Both the position numbers and the translations under genes were made by a program. The notes beneath the pieces are model-generated. The model did not search any database, was not told the origin of the DNA, and saw only the letters and a list, made by a program, of their open reading frames with translations. From Piscicola geometra (Eukaryota > Annelida > Clitellata > Hirudinida > Piscicolidae), in NCBI GenBank assembly GCA_943735955.1, contig OX030962.1:4792120-4856119 (forward strand): a stretch of DNA of 64,000 nt, written 5' to 3'. Below, in pieces: positions 36,801-47,229 of this stretch (position 1 is the stretch's first letter; the number at the start of each line of letters is the position of its first letter).

Positions 36801-37715
36801 TGATAGTTTCAAATAAATAAATTATTTATTTATTTTTATAAAATAAATTATTTATTCCTTATTTATCCATACTTCCAAACGGACTGACCCCCCTGATGAC
36901 GTCATACATGTCGTAGGCTGACATGCTCTCTAGAGGCACCACCGTGTCCAGCACTGGAGCGTCCCTGTCCCTGTGGTGGGTGCGTGCGTTGCTTGGAGGT
37001 TTGAGTGGGTTGGTGGGTGCGTTGCTTGGAGGTTTGAGTGGGTTGTTTGGGTGGGAAGATGGGATGTGTGTTGAGTGGGTTGGTGGGTGGATGGTGGTGG
37101 TGTTGAGTGGGTTGGTGGGTGGATGGTGGTGGTGTTGAGTGGGTTGTTTGGGTGGGAAGATGGAATGTGTGTTGAGTGGGTTGTTTGGGTGGATGGTGGT
37201 GGTGTTGAGTGGGTTGTTTGGGTGGGAAGATGGGATGTGTGTTGAGTGGGTTGGTGGGTGGATAGTGGTGGTGTTGAGTGGGTTGGTGAATACGTTGGTT
37301 GGGTGGTGTTGAGTGGGTGGGTTCGTGAAAGGATAGTGGGTGGTTAACTTTCCTTTTTTTTAGTTATTAAAAACGTTAGAATGAATTCCTCGTGCTTCAC
37401 TGACTCACCAAATGACTCATAAATTGATATAATATTCAAAAGACTCTCCTGACCAGGGGTCGTTGGTGGCGATGACGGGGGCTTGTTGGCGGTTGGAGAG
37501 GGGCAGGAAGGCGAACAACTGCCTCATCTCCAGCAGCGCCTCGATGTCGTTCTCATACGCCCCATGCGCCACTCCTGCGTGGTGGTGGTGGTGGTGGTGG
37601 TGGTGGTGGTGGTGGTGGTGGTGGGTAGGGGGTAAGGTAGTTATATTAGTATTATTTATATTATAGAAATTATTATTATCAGTCTAACTATTTTATTATA
37701 TTATTGATATTACTA

Positions 37716-37749
<34 letters not shown>

Positions 37750-40665
37750 GTTGTTGTTATATTACCTTTATTAATAAAATTAACATTTAAAATCGCGCAA
37801 ACAAACAGGCAGATATGCACAAACACACACACACGAACACACACACACAAACACACACACACACGTACAAACACACACAAAGGCACACGCACCAGACACA
37901 GAGGTGTGTGTCTTGGAGCCTCCCAACTGCTCCTGCGTCACCTCCTCATTCGTGACGGCCTTGACGACGTCTGGACCCGTGATGAAGAGGTACGAGGTGT
38001 CCTGCAGGCGAGGTGGAGCGAGGGGAGCAGGGTGGATGGGGTGGATGGGGTGGATAGGGTGGGTGGTGCTTGAGTGAAGGGAAGGTGCAGGTGATTGGAG
38101 TGGAGGTGGGGGGTGGGATAGAGGGAAGGTGGAGTTGATTGAAGAGGGTGGTGGAAGAGGATGGTGGTGGAGTGGAGAAGCTTGGAGTGGGTGAGTGATG
38201 GAAAGAGGTGGTGGTGGAATAAAAGTGTGGTGGAGAAAGGTGGATGTAGAGTTGCATGGTGGTGGTGGAGTGGGAGGGTGGTGGACTTGAATGGTGGTGG
38301 AGTGGGAGGGTGGTGAACTTGAAGACTGGTGGTGGAGTGGGAGGGTGACTGACCTTGACCATGAAGGTGAAGTCCGTCAAGGCAGGCGAGTACACAGCCC
38401 CTCCTGCAAGAGACGATGATGATGATGACGACGATGATGATGATGATGATGATGATGATGACGATGATGATGATGACGACGATGACGATGCTATTGGGTA
38501 AAAGTTAATTATATTCTCCCACTCCTGCCCCCCTTTTCTCCTTCTCAACCCCTCCTCCCCCCACCTGCACACGGGCCCATGATGAGCGATATTTGAGGAA
38601 TGACGCCTGACGCCATGACGTTCTGCTGGAAGATCTCCGCATAGCCCGCCAACGAGGCCACCCCCTCCTGCCATCATATCAATAATAATTTTCATGATAA
38701 TAATAATAATAATAATAATCATTTACATATTATTATTATTATTATTAATTTTTAAAAAATTAGAAGCAACAATTTTTAAAATAACGATGATAATTATAAA
38801 ATATTACAAAAAATAAATATTACTAAAAAAATATTCATATTACTAACAGCATAATAATAATGATAATATGAATATTAATAATAATGAGAATATTGTAATT
38901 AATATGGAAGGCATGCCTGGATACGAGCTCCTCCTGAGTCGTTGATGCCGATCACTGGCACTCCGACCAGCATCGCCTGCTCCATTATCTGCCGTCGTCC
39001 AGTTGAATTGCATTGAACTCGTCGCACTAGGAAGTCGTCGTTCAAGACCCCTTTCTATTATTCATCACCATCTCACCCAGCCACTGCCTATTCTCTCAAA
39101 ATCATCACTATCTTACCCAAGAAACCCCACCAATGCCATAATCTCTGTTCCAGCCATTTCCATAGCTTCACCACCTCCTTTACCATCCCACAACACACAT
39201 TCCTAATTTACAGCATTCTCCCGCCCTTTACCCTCCACCTTGTACAGCCCTCCACCCTACCTCCGCCCCCCTCCACCTCCATCCACCCCCATCCCCACCT
39301 TGCAAATCTTCTTGGCGTGCGCATACGACAACGACCCACCATAGACAGTGAAGTCCTGACTGAAGATGTAGCAGGGTCGACCGAATATCTTCACCCTGCC
39401 CGTCACCACACTGTCGCATGGTGTCTGTTTGGTTGTGATGTGCCATGGAGTGGTGCCTGAGATGCTGACAGTGTGGAGTGGTGTCTGAGATGCTGACAGT
39501 GTGGAGTGGAGTGGTGCCTGAGATGCTGACAGTGTGGAGTGGAGTGGTGCCTGAGATGCTGACAGTGTGGAGTGGAGTGGTGCCTGAGATGCTGACAGTG
39601 TGAAGTGGAGTGGTGCCTGAGATGCTGACAGTGTGGAGTGGAGTGGTGCCTGAGATGCTGACAGAGTGGAGTGGAGTGGTGCCTGAGATGCTGACAGTGT
39701 GAAGTGGAGTGGTGCCTGAGATGCTGACAGTGTGGAGTGGAGTGGTGTCTGAGATGCTGACAGTGTGGAGTGGAGTGGTGCCTGAGATGCTGACAGTGTG
39801 GAGTGGTGCCTGAGATGCTGACAGAGTGGAGTGGAGTGGTGCCTGAGATGCTGACAGTGTGGAGTGGTGCCTGAGATGCTGACAGTGTGGAGTGGAGTGG
39901 TGTCTGAGATGCTGACAGTGTGGAGTGGAGTGGTGCCTGAGATGCTGACAGAGTGGAGTGGAGTGGTGCCTGAGATGCTGACAGTGTGGAGTGTAGGTCA
40001 GTTTATTGAAGTTTTGCTGGTAGGTTAATTCTCTTTCCCTTTCTCACACCACCTTTTCGATTCTCACTTTTCATCTTTCAATATTCCTCCCCATTTGCCA
40101 ACCTTTCTCCCTCAACACACCTTCCATTTTCAACCCCCTTTCCTCTATAACCCTTCCCAAGTTTCTACTCTTTCTCATTCACAACACGCCCTCTCCCGTT
40201 TTCAACCCTTTCTTCCTCTCTACACCCCCTCTTTTTTACTTATTATCTCCCTTAAGACCCTCCCGCCTCTCCCCCTCTCCAACACACCCTGGTTTTCTCC
40301 ATTCCAAAGTCGACACAGTCATGTTCCACCAGCTGATCGTACTCAATGAAGGAATGACGATCACTCAACACCTCTATGCGCTCCCTGGCTGTCAGCTTGC
40401 CCTGTGTGTCAGTATGTGTGTGTGTGTGTATTACCACCACTACTACTGCCACCCCCACCACCACCATCATCACCACTACTATAACCCCACCACCATCATC
40501 GCCTCAGCATCACCACCACTACCATCACTAGCAGGACCACCTCACCTTCTTGTGCTGTGCCTCGATCCTCTTGACACCTCCACCCAACATGGCAGCCGCC
40601 TTCTTGTCTTGAATCCTCTTTCTCACCTCCAACGTCTGCCTCGCCGACTCCTCATTAGAAGTCAT
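27817..40665 (-). CDS. PCCB: Propionyl-CoA carboxylase beta chain (14 exons)
   Basis: The beta subunit transfers carboxyl from biotin to propionyl-CoA, giving methylmalonyl-CoA in mitochondria. Exons in transcript order: 40665-40546, 40401-40288, 39424-39299, 38988-38917, 38667-38565, 38403-38354, 38001-37893, 37574-37454, 36970-36889, 36612-36489, 30801-30694, 29646-29536, 28344-28256 and 28035-27817 (515 codons plus TGA, all phases consistent). Diagnostic stretches are [106 protein letters not shown] and, at the end, [10 protein letters not shown]. The chosen Met lacks a mitochondrial leader, and an acceptor-like CAG directly precedes it, so a short upstream exon is probably missing. Intron 4 uses a GC donor. 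Intron 10 holds a LINE of over 5 kb. Confidence 0.96.
28150..28255. repeat. ATC/CCACCA trinucleotide tracts in PCCB intron 13
   Basis: CACCATCATCATC-type triplets abut the donor at 28255. A GTGGTGATGG run at 28040-28135 abuts the acceptor of the last exon. Confidence 0.85.
28346..29320. repeat. 42-bp minisatellite in PCCB intron 12
   Basis: About 22 copies of a 42-bp unit, made of GATGGGGAAGAGTGGATGGG plus AGTGGTTGGTGGTGATGATGAT, show A/G variants (GGAGAAG/GGGGAAG). Since 42 is a multiple of 3, several frames stay open, giving spurious long ORFs on both strands. Confidence 0.94.
29647..30550. repeat. GGTGGAGGGTGGTGG minisatellite in PCCB intron 11
   Basis: Short G-rich units TGGAGGGTGG and CTGGTGGGAGGGTGG are arranged in larger reiterated blocks (29700-29890 resembles 29890-30080). 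This intron is strongly strand-asymmetric, purine on the plus strand. Confidence 0.92.
30941..34656 (-). pseudogene. LINE ORF2: AP endonuclease, reverse transcriptase, RNase H (frameshifted)
   Basis: 34656-33238 encodes the apurinic endonuclease: [28 protein letters not shown] and SSDHIPI are the usual catalytic boxes. It then runs into the start of the RT. 33241-32330 carries RT boxes [42 protein letters not shown] and FADDLAIAR. 32158-30941 carries RNase H ([41 protein letters not shown]) and a C-x2-C-x7-H-x4-C knuckle. At least three frameshifts are needed to join them, near 33290, 32470 and 32150. The boxes themselves are well preserved, suggesting fairly recent decay. Confidence 0.9.
34748..35499 (+). 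mobile_element. Nested LINE 3'-end fragment with TTGA tail
   Basis: A plus-strand fragment begins near TTTTTTGGTTAGCAGCTGCC and ends in GATTGATTGATTGATTGA, and is flanked by ATGTC (34743-34747 and 35500-35504). It contains a 130-bp direct duplication (about 34985-35110 and 35125-35250). Its final coding remnant reads [18 protein letters not shown], a typical CR1/L2-like end. It is homologous to 61660-62650, but lacks that copy's middle. It interrupts ORF1 of the older LINE. Confidence 0.75.
35505..36154 (-). pseudogene. LINE ORF1 with 2A-type leader and tandem zinc fingers
   Basis: The Met codon at 36154-36152 begins a 22-residue leader ending [11 protein letters not shown] (P codon 36091-36089), which fits the 2A ribosome-skipping consensus DxExNPGP. 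Two modules of the form G-x-TIR-x3-PI-x-C-x2-C-x4-H-x2-C then W-x-C-x2-C follow (about 36060-35930 and 35850-35710). A third, in another frame, is at about 35605-35530 ([20 protein letters not shown]). Module 1 has lost one expected Cys (CSVR). A TAA stop separates modules 1 and 2. Paired PHD/RING-like fingers are known in ORF1 proteins of LINEs. Which LINE protein the leader would release is inference. Confidence 0.7.
36988..37335. repeat. GAGTGGGTTGGTGGGTGG minisatellite in PCCB intron 8
   Basis: Irregular units of 30-40 bp contain GTGTTGAGTGGGTTG and GGTGGGAAGATGG, starting just upstream of exon 9 on the plus map. A (GTG)n tract lies at 37577-37622 beside exon 8, and a (TAT)n/(TTA)n tract at 37700-37760. 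Confidence 0.88.
38405..38493. repeat. GATGATGACGACGATG repeat in PCCB intron 5
   Basis: Trinucleotide GAT/GAC repeats separate the exons at 38354-38403 and 38565-38667. Intron 6 (38010-38350) is G-rich with GTGGTGGAGTGGGAGGG units. Confidence 0.85.
39445..39994. repeat. Second locus of the 28/33-bp minisatellite, in PCCB intron 2
   Basis: About 18 units show the same TGCCTGAGATGCTGACAG repeat, length forms and variants as the array at 1-8277. It begins about 20 bp from the 3' splice site of PCCB exon 3 (39424), so the usual pyrimidine tract is replaced by repeat sequence. The remainder of the intron (40000-40287) is C/T-rich with no gene. Confidence 0.95.
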
Positions 40666-41878
40666 TCTGCATAGGAAGTTTACTATGCATAATTACTCAT
40701 TTATATACTATTAATGATTAATTATGCACATTCACAAATAGTTATGCATATGCACCAAACTGATTTAATAAAAATGTAACAGTATTTAAAATTTATATTA
40801 AATGTCTTCTTGATTCAACATGAGCACCTGATATTGGAGAGAGACAATGGTCTCACAACTTCCATCCATTTGTGCCCAACATTCCTCAGACCCAGTATTC
40901 TCAACATTATGCTTTAAATAAGACATAATTATGTTTAAAATAAAACATAATTATTTTTAAAATAATACATATTGATCATTTAGCAAGCATAAATAGTTTT
41001 TATCAAAGAATTTAGATTTTTTCGTTTATGGCATATAAACTTTATGCATATAAATATAATGAACTATGCCCTCTTTAACACATAATTAGAAAGTGACAAG
41101 CATAAAAAATAACGATTATATGAAAATGTGAAGACTTTAAGCTTTATTTAAATAAAATTACATTGAAATGTCAAAAAACTTAGAAATACTTACCACTTTG
41201 AGCTCTGACTTTGAGATGTGTCTAAGAGGTAAACTTTTGAACAAACTAATTTAAAAGTTTTGAACAAACTAATTTTAAGTTAAAAAGAAACACAACTTTG
41301 ATATAAAAAACATTTCCAAAACTTTTAACGCAGCGATTTTATTGTATGTGAAAAGGGCTAAATTATCCTGAAGAATGAGCTTTAAACCTGATGGAATAAA
41401 GCTAGACTGATACACGCCAATATGAACACAATTATACAAACACTGAAATACAGTGAAAATTGAGCACAACTTATTAACCCACTAAATACTGTGATTAGAT
41501 TATGAATATCTTTTTCAATCATCATTATTAGAAGCCCATTTGCTAGTGCAAGCAAAGAGAGAAAATCCTGAATAGTTTTAAACGGTTTAATAGAGCAGCA
41601 TTATTCGTAGAGAACTCGGCAAACATGAATGTTCACAATGGAATCGGCACAAACACCCCAAAGCCACCCTCCCTCGAATCTCTGGCATTAAAGTCTTGAA
41701 AATGAAAACTCACTAAACAACTTCTTCGAACCCAATCTACCTCCCCACACCACCACAAATCCTTCACTTCGCTCGCTCACATACCAGATAAATCTTCCTT
41801 CCCCCAAAACCACAAAAACCCCCTTCATAACCCCCCATCAAATCTCCCACCCCACCACCACCACTGATCCGAAGACAC
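40666..41878. other. Intergenic region between PCCB and CAND1
   Basis: AT-rich DNA upstream of the PCCB Met and downstream of the CAND1 stop. It should hold the PCCB promoter and probably a small leader exon, but I could not identify either. There are short TTTTGAACAAACTAATTT direct repeats near 41233-41277. Confidence 0.5.
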
Positions 41879-42347
41879 CTAACTCAAATCCATGAGGCAT
41901 GACTGGGGGGGCTTGGTGCTAGGGGGGTGCATGCAAGAGGGCGTCCAGGCGGGCACGGAGGGGGTGGTGAAGGTCTCCCTGATGCTTTCCAGGATTGGCG
42001 CCAATTCCTGGTTCTGCTTTATCTGCTTCAGAAACTCCACCAGGCATGCGCACTTGTCTGTCGTGGTTGGTGGAGTGGTGAGCAAGTGGTGGAGGAATGT
42101 TTAGATTTGAAAAAAATATGATGAACTAATAAAAAGTAGAAAAAGAATAATAATACATTCAATAATATGCAATAATATCTATTCTGAGATCTAAAAATTA
42201 AACAATTATATAACTTAGCATATTTAAAACACGGCTTAGTGACACACACACCTGCATCAGGCACAGCAGACAGCGACAGGACCGCCCTCAAAGCACTTCG
42301 CTTCAACTCCTCCTGCTTCTCAAACTCCTGCTTCACCGATGTCGTAC

Positions 42348-42423
<76 letters not shown>

Positions 42424-42544
42424 GTGTGTGCATTTTAATTCAAGTCAGCCACAATAGGATTATAAATGTGAATGTTATTAGATATTATATTATTATATAT
42501 CATTATTATAACCATTATTAAATCTTTATATTATTCTAAAAATC

Positions 42545-42575
<31 letters not shown>

Positions 42576-45500
42576 CTTGCTCATGCAGGTGGCCTTGAGG
42601 GGTTCAACGATGCGGTCGAGGTGGTGGAAGACTGCGCCTGGACACAAGAAGGAGAGCCTGCAAGGGTGGCGGTCGTGGTGATGATGATGATGACGATGAT
42701 GATCTAGAGACAAGCAACATAAAGGCTTCCCTTCCACCTCCACCCCCATCCTCCCTCATCATCAAAACCACCACGCCGCCACCATCATTACCCATCACAT
42801 TCCACGCCCCCCCCCCCCACCGCCACAACCATTATCATAACCCCTCGCCATCACCACCGCCACAACCATTATCATAACCCCTCGCCCCCCCCACACCCCC
42901 ACAACCATTATCATAACCCCTCGCCCCCCCCCCACACCGCCACAACCATTATCATAACCCCTCGCCATCACCACCGCCACAACCATTATCATAACCCCTC
43001 GCCATCACCACCGCCACAACCATTATCATAACCCCTCGCCATCACCACCGCCACAACCATTATCATAACCCCTCGCCATCACCACCGCCACAACCATTAT
43101 CATAACCCCTCGCCATCACCACCGCCACAACCATTATCATAACCCCTCGCCATCACCACCGCCACCTGGTGAGCATGAGGTAGGCTAGCATCTTGATGTC
43201 GTAGTGGTCGTTGAGGCCATCTTCGACGTGCGAGAGGAACTCAAAGACGTCGAGTTTGTCGAGGCACGTGTCCAGCAGCGTGTACATGCACTCGAAGGCC
43301 GCCTGTGGTGGTAGTGGTGGTGGTGCTTGCGTGGTGGTGCTTGCGTGGTGGTGGTGCTTGCGTGGTGGTAGTGGTGGTGCTTGCGTGGTGGTGGTGCTTG
43401 CGTGGTGGTGGTGCTTGCGTGGTGGTGGTAGTGGTGGTGGTGCTTGCGTGGTGGTGGTGCTTTCGTGGTGGTGCTTGCGTGGTGGTGGTTGCGTGGTGGT
43501 GCCTGCGTGGTGGTGCTTGCGTGGTGGTGGTGCTTGCGTGGTGGTAGTGGTGGTGCTTGCGTGGTGGTGGTGCTTGCGTGGTGGTGGTGCTTGCGTGGTG
43601 GTGGTTGCGTGGTGGTGGTGCTTGCGTGGTGGTGGTGCTTGCGTGGTGGTGGTGGTTGCGTGGTGGTGGTGCTTGCGTGGTGGTGGTGCTTGCGTGGTGG
43701 TGGTGCTTGCGTGGTGGTGGTGCTTGCGTGGTGGTGGTGCTTGCGTGGTGGTGGTGCTTGCGTGGTGGTGGAGCTTGCGTGGTGGTGGTTGTGCGGAGGA
43801 TAGGGGGAATAGTGTGGTGGTGGTGATGACGGTGGTAGTGATGGTGGGAGTGGAGATGAGGATGGTAGGAGTGAATGGGACGGTGATGATGATAATGATG
43901 GTAGGAGTGAATGGGACGATGATGATGATAATGATGGTAAGAGTGAATGGGACGATGATGATGATGATAATGATGGTAGTGGATGGGATGATGATGATGA
44001 TGTAAGGAGTGAGATTCAAGGCCACAACGTTCGGATTGAAGTCACGCGCCTTTAAAATTAGACCAACCAATCTCGATTGATATATAACTATTAAATACAA
44101 AATAAAATTATTAAACCAATAAATAAATTAAATCAATGAAATCACCTTTCTGATGTCAAGGCCATCATCGATGGTGTGTTTGAAAGGACCCATCTCGACC
44201 TCTCTGATCAGGTGACTCTTCACCTTCGTCTCGGAGTACAGCTGTGGCAGGATGTCTACCAGCAGGTCTTTGATCTGTTAAAGCAGTAGTGATGGTGGTG
44301 GGTAGGCTAGCTACTATATCACCAAGCTTTAGTTTTATTTATTTATCTGACCCGCCCTATAAAACCTCCAAAATTACTAGAACCATCCTCCAATCCTTCG
44401 CCACCCGTAACCCCTTCTTTAACAGCCCCTCAACCCCTTCCTTTCACCAGCACCCTCCTCATTTCTCTTTCCTCCTCCCCCTTACCACCCTGCCCACGAA
44501 CCAATGAGGGCTTGTTATGAGCGATCGAGTTGAAGGCGACCAGGGCGACCCTCCGCACCCTGATGTCAGCGTCCTGCAGACAAGAGAGGAACTCGCCAAT
44601 GCTGCTCTTGAGCAGGTCGTCTTGTGCTTGTGGATGGTCTGTAACGACGAACTTGATGGCCGTTATCACTGTGCTCCTGTGTGGCGGTGCATTGTGTGGT
44701 GGTGCTCCTGTGTGGTGCATTGTGTAGTGGTGCATTGCATTGGGTTGGATTGTGTTGTATTTAATTTGATTGTCTTGTGTTGTATTGTATTGTATTACAG
44801 TGTATAGCATTCTATTACAATGTATTGCATTGTATTACAGTGTAATGCATTGTAATACAGTGTATTGCATTGTAATAGTGTATTGCATTGTAATACAGTG
44901 TATTGCATTGTAATACAGTGTATTGCATTGTAATACAGTGTATTGCATTGTAATACAGTGTATTGCATTGTAACAGTGTATTGCATTGTATTATACTCAT
45001 ATTTTAGCGTATTGCAGTGTCGCAGAGGTCTCCACCGCTGTTCAACCTGGCGTGGGCAGAGTTCTGACTGAGGCAGGCTCTGAGACGGGGGATGAGTGAG
45101 TGGCGGTCGAGCAGAGCCAGTCTGCCCAGGCACTCTGCCACCACATTCCTCGTGCCCTCCTCCTGAGAAACGAAAGGCAAAAAACAATTGTTATAGCAAT
45201 GAATAAAAAATCGAAGGTATCGAATTGTACAACATGCCAACCACCTGGCATCCATCCCCACCTTCACCCCCTCTAGCACCACTTCACATCGATTCCCACC
45301 ATCTCTCCTCCCTAGCCCTTACCACCTCCCATTCATTTCCACCACCCTCCCTCCTAGCAACACCCACCTGGCATTCACAACTGGTCATGAGGATCTGCCA
45401 GATTTGCGGAATGTAGGGCGACACTTTCTGAGCGATGAAGGCCCTCTCCTGGTGCGAAGAAGAGTGCTGGCACGTGATCACCTCCTTGAGCGAGTGCAGC

Positions 45501-47135
45501 AGCAGGTACTGTCGCTTCGTCGAGTGCGCCTCGATTTCCTTGAGAATGAAGGGCAGCATGACGTCCATGTTGCCGACGGCGATCGCTCCGATCGCGATGG
45601 CAGACGCCTGCTTGATGTTGTTGTTGCCCGACGTGAAACAGTTGATGAGCGCTTCTTGCAGTTGTTGTTGTTGCTTGTTGTCGAGTCGCACCTTACGACC
45701 AACCTCGCCCAGACTAAGTATGATGAGTTGTTTGACGCTGGCTGAGGTGTTGGCGTCCACTGTGGCAGCCACAAAGTCGCCCAAGAGGCTTTCGACGGAG
45801 GCTTCACCGTCGATGGTGTGCTGTTGTGAGATGAGAGCCGCTATGCACTTGGCGAGAGATGAAAACGCCTGCTTGTGGAGGGAAGACGAGGTGGGAGAGG
45901 GTGGGTTGGACGGCTGTTCCGATGACTCGTACACTGGCTTCATCAAGAAGGCGACCAGAGTGGCTGTGTCGTGGCTGTGGCATTGCATCGCCTCTAGCAG
46001 CTCCACCACCGCCTGAAGCGCCGATCCCTGCAGCAGTGGCGACTTGGTCAGTTCCACGAGTTGCACCATCGTGTTGCTGTCAGCCACGACGACTGAAGCC
46101 AGACCAGCGCGACACAGTGTGGTGAGGAGCTGCAGCGACACCTGCGCCACATACAGGTCAGAGTCGTTGACGAGGGCGTTGCAGGAGGCGACGATCGACT
46201 GGAAGGTGTCCTGCTGTTTCAGATCCAGTTCGTAACCCGCCTTCAAGAGACAGTCAAGACAGTGCAGGCCACACAACCTCAACTCCCTGACCGTCCTGCC
46301 CAGAAACTGCTTCAGCTGCGCCAGGCATGTGTTCAGCAGTTCCACCGGGAAAGCAACCTTCAGCGGCGATGAGGCGATCGAAGCTATGGCCTTAGCGGCC
46401 GCTTGTCTGGTCGTCTCGTTGCCCAAACGATCGACCAGGAAAGGCAGATAGGCGCTCAACCGCTGGTCACCAAGCAAGTCACCAGCATTACAGATGGCTT
46501 GAGCGGTGCATGAGATGGCCCTCTCCTTCACTTCCTGATCGACGTCTGTCGCCTGCAACAACGAAAATGTGGCGTCGAAGATGGTGTAGAGGAAGGAGAG
46601 GTTCACCTCTGAAACTGTGCTGCTTCCTTTGCCATCTGACAGTGGTCTGATGACCTGGTTGTGGCGGAGAGGGGTGGAGGAGTATTATGAATGCGCAACT
46701 AAGCTTCCAAGCCATCATGCTACTCATCAAAAGTTCAAATCGCGTAAAGAGATAAATACCGAAAAAACACACCCACAACCAAAACCACCACCACAAGCAT
46801 GCAAATGCACAACCACACACCAACCTTAACGAGTTGTTGAGCAACTAAGAGGGCTTCAGAGGCGATCTTATAGAAGGGGTCAGCGATGCAGGAGACGAGG
46901 GGAGGACAGATGGCAGGCAGGTGTGCTGGGAAGATGGAGGGAGAGTGAGTGGTGAAGAGGAGGTGAGCGAACGACAGAGCTTCAATCTTCATTGTGGCAC
47001 TGGTGGCTCTGTCTGCCAATGAATTCTGAAGAGAAAAGTATTTGTATGGGTGGTGATTAATTAGGCGTTGGTGATCATTTAAATGAGTGTTAATTATTTG
47101 GGAGATGTATTAATTACACACACACACACACATGC

Positions 47136-47229
<94 letters not shown>

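Noticed and set aside
43211..44005. 264-codon Val/Trp-rich forward ORF
   Set aside because: It is antisense to CAND1 exon 10 and then follows the GCGTGGTGGTGGTGCTT array.
45404..46016. Forward ORFs within CAND1 exon 6
   Set aside because: Shadows of the long reverse coding exon, with no family similarity of their own.
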